A stretch of DNA of 7,788 bases, from positions 1 through 7,788 of the forward strand of contig DAOVBC010000099.1 of the NCBI GenBank assembly GCA_030670715.1, given 5' to 3'. Below the pieces are notes generated by a model, which made no database searches, was not told the origin of the DNA, and saw only the letters and a list, made by a program, of their open reading frames with translations. This document shows positions 1-5,785 of this stretch, in pieces; position 1 is the stretch's first letter, and each line of letters opens with the position of its first letter. The position numbers and the translations under genes are program-made. Source of the stretch: Deltaproteobacteria bacterium (GTDB taxonomy: Bacteria; Desulfobacterota; Desulfobacteria; Desulfobacterales; SG8-13).

Positions 1-357
1 GATGGCGGCGCCACCCTGGGTGATGCCATGCAGCAGATGGTGGACAATGAAATCGGTTCAGTAGTGGTCACCCGGGAAGAAGAAATCGCCGGCATATTGA
101 CCGAGCGGGATGTCCTGAAATATTTTTGCAAAGACCCGCAAGCCGCCGCTAAACAGGTCGGTGATGTCATGAGTCATCCGCCGGTTACCATCGATGAAAT
201 GGCAACCATAGGTCAGGCGGCGGATTTGATGGCGGAGAAGAAAATCAGGCGACTTCTGGTTACCGCGACCGGTATTGTTTGCGGCATTGTCACAGAAAGA
301 GATCTGATGAGAGCGACCCTGGACGTTTTCAACAAGCTGTCGGATGCCTGGGTTTGA
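1..357 (+). CDS. Tandem CBS-domain protein, 3' part (5' end outside the window)
   Basis: The reading frame is open from base 1 and ends at TGA 355-357, giving 118 visible codons; the true start lies upstream, so the ATG at 28 is probably internal. Two CBS repeats are visible. The first covers roughly visible residues 1-44, with the strand 'EIGSVVVT' and the closing 'GILTERDVLKYF'. The second covers roughly 53-110, opening 'VGDVMSHPPVTI', then 'AADLMAEKKIRRLLVT' and 'GIVTERDLMRA'. The repeated G-I-[LV]-T-E-R-D signature is the classic nucleotide-binding end of CBS domains. Such Bateman modules usually bind adenosine nucleotides and act as regulatory sensors, alone or attached to an enzyme or transporter. 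Whether this is a stand-alone CBS-pair protein or the tail of a larger one cannot be told here. A strong terminator follows 5 bases after the stop. Confidence 0.9.
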   Translation, partial: DGGATLGDAMQQMVDNEIGSVVVTREEEIAGILTERDVLKYFCKDPQAAAKQVGDVMSHPPVTIDEMATIGQAADLMAEKKIRRLLVTATGIVCGIVTERDLMRATLDVFNKLSDAWV

Positions 358-362
358 GGAAA

Positions 363-395
363 AAAAGGCAGGGTCAAAATTGAACCCTGCCTTTT
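363..395 (+). terminator. Intrinsic terminator of the CBS gene
   Basis: A perfect 12-bp stem (363-374 with 384-395) encloses a 9-base loop. The 5' arm begins AAAA and the 3' arm ends TTTT, so the structure has an A-tract before and a T-tract after the GC-rich core GGCAGGGT/ACCCTGCC. It begins 5 bases after the CBS stop codon. The symmetry means it could also stop minus-strand transcripts leaving the PilZ gene. Confidence 0.88.
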
Positions 396-452
396 GGTTC
401 GGTTGAGTCATCACCCGGCACAGGTGTGAAGTCGTCCGAACCTGCTTGTATT

Positions 453-486
453 CTGTATGCACTAGCTACATGGATAGTGCATACAG
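453..486. repeat. 12-bp perfect inverted repeat (hairpin) downstream of the PilZ gene
   Basis: CTGTATGCACTA (453-464) is the exact reverse complement of TAGTGCATACAG (475-486), with a 10-base loop. It lies between the CBS terminator and the end of the minus-strand PilZ gene. Neither side has a T-tract, so it is not a canonical terminator. It may be a transcript-end stabiliser or a protein-binding dyad. Confidence 0.6.
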
Positions 487-489
487 TGA

Positions 490-516
490 AACGGGTCGGC
501 TGTATTGCAACCCGTT
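490..516 (-). terminator. Hairpin just after the PilZ stop, weak terminator candidate
   Basis: AACGGGT (490-496) pairs with ACCCGTT (510-516) around a 13-base loop. Read on the minus strand it starts 2 bases after the PilZ stop codon (519-521) and is followed only by TT and then CACTG, a poor U-tract. It probably forms the 3' end of the PilZ mRNA together with the second hairpin at 453-486, but its termination efficiency is uncertain. Confidence 0.4.
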
Positions 517-518
517 CG

Positions 519-950
519 TCAAGATTTACCGGTAGTGTGCGTGCGAATGAAGCGACCGATCTGATATTTCTGTTCCGGTGTCAGATTCACAAATTTAAGA
601 CCGGTCTGTCGCAATTTCAAGGGGCTGACGGAAAAACCGCCTTTCACTTCAAAATCTGAAATTGTTTCAATCGGCACATTATCCAGATACAGCCCGTAAC
701 CGGCTATAATTATTTTTAATTCACCCTGATCTCTCGATCCGTTATCGTTATTGACGTAGCGAAACGAAAGGCCCTTCATACTGATGTCTTTAATTTGTCC
801 GAGTTTGTCCTTATTGGCAACAAGGACGGCGAAGATCCCCTCTTTTACGCAATATCTTCGCGAATGCCGGCGATCCGGCAACCCTCTTCTGTCCCCGGCG
901 CTTAACCGTTTCCTTATTCGGCGATCTTGAGGCAATCTTCTATCCGACAT
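519..950 (-). CDS. PilZ-domain protein with Arg-rich N-terminal tail
   Basis: 143 aa. The start ATG (948-950) is preceded by TAGGAAAC at good spacing. Residues 1-28 form an Arg/Asp-rich tail containing four D-R-R triplets. A PilZ fold then follows: the basic R-x-x-x-R element sits at about 27-32 (R-R-H-S-R-R), and the second c-di-GMP signature D-x-S-x-x-G is complete as D55-I-S57-M-K-G60. The rest shows alternating beta strands to the end (for example 'ELKIIIAG', 'TGLKFVNL'). In PilZ proteins these two motifs bind cyclic di-GMP, so a role as a small c-di-GMP receptor is inferred; no effector domain is attached. It is a monocistronic gene flanked by hairpins on both sides, with the neighbouring CBS gene convergent. 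The partner process (motility, polysaccharide, other) cannot be read from the sequence. Confidence 0.85.
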   Translation of the reverse strand: MSDRRLPQDRRIRKRLSAGDRRGLPDRRHSRRYCVKEGIFAVLVANKDKLGQIKDISMKGLSFRYVNNDNGSRDQGELKIIIAGYGLYLDNVPIETISDFEVKGGFSVSPLKLRQTGLKFVNLTPEQKYQIGRFIRTHTTGKS

Positions 951-972
951 AAAATGTTTCCTATAAACCCGG

Positions 973-1012
973 TATCAACCGAACAGGGGGTGCGGGCCCT
1001 GTTCGGTTGATA
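973..1012. repeat. 16-bp perfect-stem hairpin in the PilZ 5' leader region
   Basis: TATCAACCGAACAGGG (973-988) is the exact reverse complement of CCCTGTTCGGTTGATA (997-1012), with the 8-base loop GGTGCGGG on the plus strand. It lies between a candidate minus-strand promoter (1020-1046) and the PilZ ribosome-binding site, so it would form at or near the 5' end of that mRNA. On the plus strand a T5 run (1020-1024) follows at a distance of 7 bases, so a plus-strand terminator role is possible, though no plus-strand gene lies upstream except the already terminated CBS gene. Confidence 0.8.
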
Positions 1013-1019
1013 TGAATCA

Positions 1020-1046
1020 TTTTTAAATTAATGCCGTTCCTGTCAA
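1020..1046 (-). promoter_or_regulatory. Candidate sigma70-type promoter for the PilZ gene
   Basis: On the minus strand a perfect TTGACA (-35) lies at 1046-1041. The best -10-like matches are TAAAAA at 1025-1020 (15-base spacer, 4 of 6) or AAAATG with a 17-base spacer. The -10 is weak, so this is a candidate only. The predicted start would fall in or just before the hairpin at 973-1012. Confidence 0.4.
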
Positions 1047-1420
1047 CAATAACCCGATAACCTCCTGCAAAAATCATGCATATTCATGTATTTCAATCAA
1101 TTAATACGCTGAACGATTTTAATGGTTGCATTCTATATATCGGGTCCACCGGCAGTTTTGGGTTGGGGGTTGCGTTTTACGTGTTTGCTTATGCTTTAAG
1201 TGGTAGGCGGATATCCGCCATAAACGCCCTGTTTATAAGGCGATGCGAGCGATTACCGTACTGCCTAACCAACACAATTTTTACCCGCCCCTTCGTTTTT
1301 GATTCTTTCGCCCTGTCTTATACTGAAGCGAAAAATATGATACGTTAGCTATCCGAGTGTGAATCCATTCGGGCGCTAATAAAACATAGACCCCTGAATG
1401 TTCCCTAAATGTTATATATT
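1047..1420. other. Gene-free stretch between the divergent PilZ and dapL genes
   Basis: I see no convincing gene here. The longest open frame (plus strand, 1076-1348, 90 codons) has no ribosome-binding site, no recognisable domain and an unnatural composition. The minus strand is broken by stops. The stretch contains the palindrome at 1206-1219, a small stem ATAAAC/GTTTAT beside it, and AT-rich sequence toward dapL. It could hold a leader, a small RNA or a decayed gene, but nothing here identifies one. Confidence 0.5.
1206..1219. repeat. 14-bp perfect palindrome
   Basis: GGCGGATATCCGCC reads the same on both strands with no spacer. It is a GC-rich island in an otherwise AT-leaning intergenic stretch. 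A dimeric DNA-binding protein site or the core of a small hairpin is possible. There is no gene nearby to assign it to. Confidence 0.5.
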
Positions 1421-1450
1421 TTATTTCACACTGTGTATTTTGTGAAATAA
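1421..1450. promoter_or_regulatory. Operator-like 10-bp inverted repeat upstream of dapL
   Basis: TTATTTCACA (1421-1430) and TGTGAAATAA (1441-1450) are perfect reverse complements with a 10-base spacer, about 110 bases before the dapL start. The arm centres are 20 bases apart, about two helical turns, as expected for a dimeric regulator bound to one face of DNA. The T-G-T-G-A core resembles CRP/FNR half-sites, but the arms point the opposite way from the CRP arrangement and the spacing differs, so I do not assign it to that family. It could also form a hairpin. There is no T-tract suited to a terminator. Confidence 0.5.
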
Positions 1451-1460
1451 TACTAATTAC

Positions 1461-1490
1461 TTAAGAAACTGTTTTCAAAATTGCTATTAT
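1461..1490 (+). promoter_or_regulatory. Weak candidate promoter for dapL
   Basis: TTAAGA (1461-1466) and TATTAT (1485-1490) are separated by 18 bases, directly downstream of the dyad at 1421-1450. The -35 match is poor. The placement, with an operator-like dyad just upstream and a leader of about 60 bases, is what makes it plausible. Confidence 0.25.
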
Positions 1491-1545
1491 CCTGTACACA
1501 TATCAGGGGCTGTTGGCAAGCAAATAGAATTTATCAAATTATTAC

Positions 1546-1549
1546 AAGG
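1546..1549 (+). promoter_or_regulatory. Ribosome-binding site that decides the dapL start
   Basis: AAGG at 1546-1549 stands 7 bases before ATG 1557 but only 4 bases before the in-frame GTG at 1554. The ATG spacing is normal, and the protein then begins M-I-K-I-N-E-N-Y, the usual DapL start. Confidence 0.65.
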
Positions 1550-1556
1550 TGAAGTG

Positions 1557-2786
1557 ATGATCAAAATCAACGAGAACTATTTGAAATTGCAGGCATCTTA
1601 TCTGTTTTCCGATATCGCCAAAAGAGTCTCGGCATACCAGGAGGCCCATCCCGACCGGGAAATTATCAAGCTCGGCATCGGCGACGTCACCCGGGCGCTG
1701 CCGCGGGCATGCATTGATGCCTTCCACCAGGGTGTGGATGAAATGGCCGATGATGCTACCTTTCATGGATATGGTCCGGAGCAGGGGTATTTGTTTTTGC
1801 GAGAGAAAATTGCCAAACACGATTTTCAGGACAGAGGCGCAGACATTTCAGCGGATGAAATTTTCGTCAGTGACGGTGCCAAATGTGATACGGGCAACAT
1901 TCAGGAAATCTTTGCCACGGATGTCACCATCGCCATTCCGGACCCGGTCTACCCGGTTTACCTGGATACCAACGTCATGGCCGGACGCACCGGTTTGTAT
2001 AACAACGGGCGGTATGACGGAATTGTTTATCTGGAAGGGAGCCGGGAGAACGGATTTATTCCGGAGCTGCCGGATAAAAAGGTCGATTTGATCTATCTTT
2101 GCTTTCCGAACAATCCCACCGGAGCTACGATCTCAAAATCCGGGCTGAAAGCCTGGGTCGGCTATGCCCGGGACAATAAAGCACTGATTCTATATGATGC
2201 CGCATATGAGGCCTTTATTAGAGACAATACCCTGCCGAAATCCATATATGAAGTGGAAGGGGCCCGGGAGGTGGCGATCGAGTTCAGGAGCTTTTCGAAA
2301 ACTGCCGGCTTTACCGGAACGAGATGTGCGTACACGGTGGTTCCGAAAAACTGTACGGCTTACAGCACAAGCGGTGAGCGGCATTCTGTGCATGCCCTCT
2401 GGAATAGACGTCACACAACCAAATTTAACAGTGTTTCCTATCCGGTTCAGAAAGCGGCTGAAGCGGTGTACAGCGATGACGGCCACCGTCAGATCCGGGA
2501 ACTGTCCGACTATTATCTAAAAAACGCGGCGCTCATCCGCCAGGAAATGGAAGCCCTCGGGTATGCATGCATCGGCGGGGAAAATTCGCCCTATATCTGG
2601 GTGGACGGTCAAACCGATTCCTGGAAGTTTTTTGATCTGCTGCTCGAAAAGGCAGGCGTTGTGTGCACGCCGGGTGCCGGTTTCGGAAGGTGCGGCGAGG
2701 GGTACATCCGTATCAGTGCCTTCAACAGCTATGAAAATGTTCAAAAAGCCATGGCTCGAATATCAGAAGCACTTGAAGGAAAATAA
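1557..2786 (+). CDS. dapL: LL-diaminopimelate aminotransferase
   Basis: 409 aa, the normal length for DapL. It converts L-tetrahydrodipicolinate and glutamate in one step into LL-2,6-diaminopimelate and 2-oxoglutarate, bypassing the acylated intermediates of the lysine/peptidoglycan pathway; it is cytosolic and PLP-dependent (fold type I). Visible marks are the N-terminal '[12 protein letters not shown]', '[11 protein letters not shown]' (39-49), '[10 protein letters not shown]' (69-78), '[18 protein letters not shown]' (129-146), the PLP-phenolic 'PNNPTG' (N185), D214 in 'YDAAYEAF', the Schiff-base K248 in '[10 protein letters not shown]', '[10 protein letters not shown]' (282-291), and the carboxylate-binding R385 in 'YIRISAFNS'. 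All key residues are present, so it should be active. An in-frame GTG at 1554 is an alternative start. The stop TAA touches the ATG of the next gene, indicating translational coupling. No dapA or dapB lies beside it. Confidence 0.96.
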   Translation: MIKINENYLKLQASYLFSDIAKRVSAYQEAHPDREIIKLGIGDVTRALPRACIDAFHQGVDEMADDATFHGYGPEQGYLFLREKIAKHDFQDRGADISADEIFVSDGAKCDTGNIQEIFATDVTIAIPDPVYPVYLDTNVMAGRTGLYNNGRYDGIVYLEGSRENGFIPELPDKKVDLIYLCFPNNPTGATISKSGLKAWVGYARDNKALILYDAAYEAFIRDNTLPKSIYEVEGAREVAIEFRSFSKTAGFTGTRCAYTVVPKNCTAYSTSGERHSVHALWNRRHTTKFNSVSYPVQKAAEAVYSDDGHRQIRELSDYYLKNAALIRQEMEALGYACIGGENSPYIWVDGQTDSWKFFDLLLEKAGVVCTPGAGFGRCGEGYIRISAFNSYENVQKAMARISEALEGK

Positions 2787-3974
2787 ATGACTCCGGCGCG
2801 AAGAGATAAGCTCAAGACGCTTGCCGGGCTGATGAAGAAGCAAAACAGGTCATCGCTACCTGTAACCGGGCCGCTACTGGATTGTATCGACCTGGTGGTT
2901 ACACCTGATGAGACCGAATTTCTCATCCGCCTGGGAACAGACGGTCCTGTCACTTACGAAGAAGCGCTGGGCCTGATAGCCAAGTCGGCAGAGGAATTCC
3001 GCAGATTTTTCGATACACTTTTAAAAAAGGGCCTGATTTGGCCCCGGCACTTTGATCCCGATGAAAACCGGTTTGTTCTGGCCCCGATCGTGGTCGGCTG
3101 GTTTGAGCTTCAACTGTGCGGCGGTCGGGAGACTGCAAGAGAGAAAGCCTTTGCCCGGCACCTGGAACACCTCTTTCAATCCTGGAAAAGATATAATTTT
3201 TTCCCCCTCCGAAACTTGCAAAACTACTATTTCCTTAATAAGGTTACGCCGAATCAGAGCATTGCCGCCGTCGCGTCCCACACCCGGTCAGGCACTGCCC
3301 GTAAAATTGAGGTTAAAAAGACAGTAACACTGCCGCTGGATCGGATTTATACGGCCCGCTCCGTCAGGAATCTTATTGAACAGCACAGCGGTAAGGGGGA
3401 CATTGCATTGATGCATTGTTTTTGCCGGCAGTGGCGCAAGATGGTCGATGATCCCTGTCGATTTGAATTACCGGCTGAATCCTGCATTACCATCGGTCCC
3501 GTGACTCATTACATCGTCCGTTACGGCTTCGGTCGCTTTATTTCAAAAGAAGAGGCCCTTGCCGTTATAAATGAAGCCCGAAAAGCCGGTGCTGTGCAAA
3601 CGGTGTTTTATGAAAAAGATGAAATGCGCCGGCCGGAAATCGGTATCTGTAACTGCTGTCCGGACTGTTGCGGCCTTCTGGGATCTTACAACAGGGGGAC
3701 TATACCGCTGCTGTTTAAAAGCGACTATGTGGCTCGGGTCACCAACAGTGAGGCCTGCGTGGGGTGCGGGCAGTGTGAGGCCTTTTGCCCCGTCAATGCT
3801 ATTTCCCTGGGGGATGACAGGGCAATCTTTAACGGGATAAAATGTATCGGCTGCGGCCAGTGTGCTGACCGCTGTCCGGAGGAAATCATCAGGATGCAGC
3901 TTGATGAACGCGTTGTGAGACTGCCTTTGCTGAGAAAATCAGAGCAGCGTTTTCAACAAAAGACCTGCAATTAA
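2787..3974 (+). CDS. Cysteine-rich 2x[4Fe-4S] ferredoxin-domain protein of unknown function
   Basis: 395 aa; the start ATG directly follows the dapL stop, with AAGGA inside the dapL 3' end as its ribosome-binding site. Residues about 42-88 look like a winged-helix-type module ('EFLIRLGTDGPVTYEEA...FFDTLLKKGLIWPR'); this is judged by eye. A middle region carries extra cysteines: H-C-F-C at 210-213, C224, C233, and the cluster C288-N-C290-C291-P-D-C294-C295. The C-terminus is a bacterial dicluster ferredoxin: C324-x2-C327-x2-C330-x3-C334-P and C353-x2-C356-x2-C359-x3-C363-P, which should bind two [4Fe-4S] clusters. Proteins with this N-terminal part, the ICNCC motif and a ferredoxin tail occur in anaerobes, but I know of no settled function. 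An electron-transfer or redox-sensing role is inferred. No signal peptide is seen, so it is probably cytosolic. Its 3' end converges on the GNAT gene with a 16-base gap and no terminator hairpin. Confidence 0.9.
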   Translation: MTPARRDKLKTLAGLMKKQNRSSLPVTGPLLDCIDLVVTPDETEFLIRLGTDGPVTYEEALGLIAKSAEEFRRFFDTLLKKGLIWPRHFDPDENRFVLAPIVVGWFELQLCGGRETAREKAFARHLEHLFQSWKRYNFFPLRNLQNYYFLNKVTPNQSIAAVASHTRSGTARKIEVKKTVTLPLDRIYTARSVRNLIEQHSGKGDIALMHCFCRQWRKMVDDPCRFELPAESCITIGPVTHYIVRYGFGRFISKEEALAVINEARKAGAVQTVFYEKDEMRRPEIGICNCCPDCCGLLGSYNRGTIPLLFKSDYVARVTNSEACVGCGQCEAFCPVNAISLGDDRAIFNGIKCIGCGQCADRCPEEIIRMQLDERVVRLPLLRKSEQRFQQKTCN

Positions 3975-3990
3975 ATCGGTATCAGATAAT

Positions 3991-4491
3991 TTACTTCTGG
4001 AGGCGGAACCATTTTTCATTGGCAAGCACCACCGAGGTTTCAACCTGGCGCTCGGGGATGGTCCAGTAAGTCCGCAGCAGGCGATCTTTTTCTTCCGGCG
4101 TAACCATCTGATAACCATGCTTTTGGTAGAAACCGATGGCCCAGGTTGCATCGGCCCAGGTGCCGATTAAAATCGGTTTAGAGGTTAACTGCTCAAGGTA
4201 CGCAAGCATCTTACTTCCGATGCCTTGCTTATGCCGCTGAGTCCGCACGTACGCATGTCGGATTAATGTGACATCCTGTTTATCCTGGATTCCCATCACA
4301 CCGATCAATTCTCCTTTTTCACGGTAACCGAAGAATGCGATACCATCGTCAATATCATGCTGCAGTTCTTCGCGCGGCATATACGGATCCTTCCAGCGGT
4401 CTTCCGGAATAATCCTACGATAAGCCTCAGCGGCATCGTTAATGATGGAAAAAATGGCTTCAAAATCCCCGACTCCGCAGCGTGAAATCAT
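3991..4491 (-). CDS. GNAT-family N-acetyltransferase
   Basis: 166 aa, the usual length of a single GNAT domain. It should transfer an acetyl group from acetyl-CoA to an amine; the substrate is unknown. The N-terminal helices 'FEAIFSIINDAAEAYR' (10-25) resemble GNAT alpha1. 'GELIGVMGIQD' (60-70) is a central strand. The acetyl-CoA-binding motif A is 'HAYVRTQRHKQGIGSKML' (79-96), with the pyrophosphate loop Q85-R-H-K-Q-G90-I-G92. Motif B is 'AIGFYQKHGYQMV' (118-130). The start ATG (4489-4491) has only a weak AAGAAAGAA upstream, so translation may depend on the upstream cupin gene, whose stop is 24 bases away. It is the last gene of a four-gene minus-strand operon. The tail after residue 140 is longer than the minimal domain. 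Confidence 0.9.
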   Translation of the reverse strand: MISRCGVGDFEAIFSIINDAAEAYRRIIPEDRWKDPYMPREELQHDIDDGIAFFGYREKGELIGVMGIQDKQDVTLIRHAYVRTQRHKQGIGSKMLAYLEQLTSKPILIGTWADATWAIGFYQKHGYQMVTPEEKDRLLRTYWTIPERQVETSVVLANEKWFRLQK

Positions 4492-4515
4492 TGAATCGTT
4501 CTTTCTTGCGCATTT

Positions 4516-4899
4516 TTATCGGTAGTGTATTGCCAGCCAAACGGTATCATGATCGGCGTCGGTCCATTCGACGCGATGTTTTACATGGGCGGGTATGTGT
4601 ATGTAGTCTCCGGGTTTCATTTCAATGAGGTCGTTTTCGCCATTAAAAACCAATCTGGCTCGTCCCTTGAGCAAAAGAACAAATTCGTCCATTTCCTGGT
4701 CATACCAGAACCCGGGCCGAGATGCTTGCCCGCGCGATAAAATGCGCTCGATCCTGATATTTTCGGCCTCGGCCATTACCTCCACCAGCTCGTCAGCCAA
4801 GTCCTCAGGGATATTTTTAAAGATGTTTGCAGGCCTTATGGGGGTTGTCACTTCATCATCCATCTCATTAAAAGCGGTTTCAGGATTACTTCTATTCAA
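4516..4899 (-). CDS. Small single-domain cupin protein (TTG start)
   Basis: 127 aa with one conserved beta-barrel of the cupin_2 type at residues about 50-125. Cupin motif 1 is the variant 'GFWYDQEMDEFVLLLKG' (62-78): the usual H-x-H is replaced by Y-D-Q, while the following acidic residue and the glycine are kept. Motif 2 'PGDYIHIPAHVKHRV' (96-110) keeps the P-x-H...H pattern. Metal binding is therefore uncertain and no substrate can be named. The frame starts at TTG 4899-4897, 8 bases inside the UbiA gene end, with AGGG (4910-4907) 7 bases before it. The first in-frame ATG is 4863-4861 (residue 13), which has a poorer ribosome-binding site but would still keep the whole cupin fold. The overlap suggests translational coupling to the prenyltransferase gene. 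Confidence 0.85.
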   Translation of the reverse strand: MNRSNPETAFNEMDDEVTTPIRPANIFKNIPEDLADELVEVMAEAENIRIERILSRGQASRPGFWYDQEMDEFVLLLKGRARLVFNGENDLIEMKPGDYIHIPAHVKHRVEWTDADHDTVWLAIHYR

Positions 4900-5785
4900 T
4901 AAGCAACCCTATTGCTACCAGCACCGGTGTTGCAATATTAATAATAACATTCATTCCCATAAAAGGAATGAGCTTTTTTATATTATCGGCATGTCGAAAA
5001 GCACCGATACCGGCAGGAACAGCAAGGAAAATGGTGAACATTCCGACCATGCTCATCTTCGGCAAGCTGTGAAAAAAGACACCAAAATAAAGTGAAAGGT
5101 ATGCACACAGAAGTAATATCGAGAAGAGAATGCTGCTGCTGCGGGTGCCGATCACTATCGGAAAATGCTTTCGCCCGATGCTTTTATCCGCTTCCACATC
5201 GGGAAACTGGTTCAAGAGAAGCAGACCGTTCACCAGAAAAAAGGGTATAAGCGAGGCTGCAAAGGCGGTCCAGGAATACTCCCCCGTGAGGACAAAATGG
5301 GTTCCCATAACCATCATGGGCCCGAATCCTAATCCCGGAGCGATTAAACACAGATACGGGTTATAAGCCAATAAAGGCGTGTAAGCAAACACAAGAGTCA
5401 GGCCAAGGAGACCTATCGGCAGCAAAGCCAGACCTCGCACATATAAAAAAAACAGACCAATCAGGGCGGCACAGGCGAACGCTGCCACGGCTGTGAGCAG
5501 GGCATTATGCGCCTTCCCCGGATTTTCCGGCAACGTACCGCTGCCACCGCTAAAAGGCGTTCGTTCTGTTTTAAAATCCAAACCGCTTTTAAAATCAAAG
5601 TATTCGTTAAAGGCATTTACACTGATGTGGGTTGATACAGCGCCGATCAGGGCAAGGATAAAATAGAGGACATTGACATAACCGGATGTCCAGACGGCGG
5701 TTCCAAGCCCCAGCATGACACAGGAGGGCGTCAGAATTAAAAAAGGCAATCGCATTGGTCCCCATATGCTTTTAGGCAGGATCAT
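4892..5785 (-). CDS. UbiA/MenA-superfamily prenyltransferase
   Basis: 297 aa from ATG 5785-5783, an integral membrane protein with about eight or nine hydrophobic helices. UbiA enzymes attach a polyprenyl chain from its diphosphate to an acceptor such as dihydroxynaphthoate, hydroxybenzoate or a lipid. The first Asp-rich motif is N57-A-F-N60-E-Y-F-D64-F-K-S-G-L-D70, followed by 'TPFSGGSG'. The second is N192-Q-F-P-D196-V-E-A-D200-K-S-I-G-R-K. Both Mg-diphosphate sites are intact. The style is closest to MenA-like enzymes (1,4-dihydroxy-2-naphthoate prenyltransferase), but the acceptor cannot be fixed from sequence and no men or ubi gene is nearby. A longer in-frame start at 5842 would add 19 residues and overlap the upstream gene by 71 bases; GGAGG right before 5785 favours the shorter form. 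Confidence 0.88.
   Translation of the reverse strand: MILPKSIWGPMRLPFLILTPSCVMLGLGTAVWTSGYVNVLYFILALIGAVSTHISVNAFNEYFDFKSGLDFKTERTPFSGGSGTLPENPGKAHNALLTAVAAFACAALIGLFFLYVRGLALLPIGLLGLTLVFAYTPLLAYNPYLCLIAPGLGFGPMMVMGTHFVLTGEYSWTAFAASLIPFFLVNGLLLLNQFPDVEADKSIGRKHFPIVIGTRSSSILFSILLLCAYLSLYFGVFFHSLPKMSMVGMFTIFLAVPAGIGAFRHADNIKKLIPFMGMNVIINIATPVLVAIGLLIE
4907..4910 (-). promoter_or_regulatory. Ribosome-binding site supporting the TTG start of the cupin gene
   Basis: On the minus strand AGGG (4910-4907) stands 7 bases before TTG 4899-4897, inside the 3' end of the prenyltransferase gene. This supports TTG over the downstream ATG at 4863, whose upstream sequence has only TGAG. Confidence 0.45.

Noticed and set aside
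58..462. 134-codon minus-strand frame across the CBS gene
   Set aside because: It is antisense to a clear CBS domain pair and runs through the terminator and a second hairpin; no domain.
1076..1348. 90-codon open frame on the plus strand
   Set aside because: No ribosome-binding site, no recognisable domain and an unnatural residue mix; it lies in an AT-leaning intergenic stretch with palindromes.
1263..1350. Possible integron attC-like site (GCCTAAC at 1263-1269 and GTTAGCT near 1345)
   Set aside because: The right-hand box breaks the GTTRRRY consensus, the inner arms pair poorly and there is no integron integrase or cassette gene in view.
1421..1450. CRP/FNR binding site upstream of dapL
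   Set aside because: The TGTGA-like arms point away from the CRP arrangement and the spacer is 10, not 6; kept only as an unassigned dyad.
1349..1556. Lysine riboswitch before dapL
   Set aside because: The leader is short and AT-rich and I could not find the conserved multi-helix core. A covariance-model search would settle it.
3975..3990. Bidirectional terminator between the Fe-S and GNAT genes
   Set aside because: The 16-base gap has no stem or T-tract, so transcripts probably overlap and no terminator is annotated.
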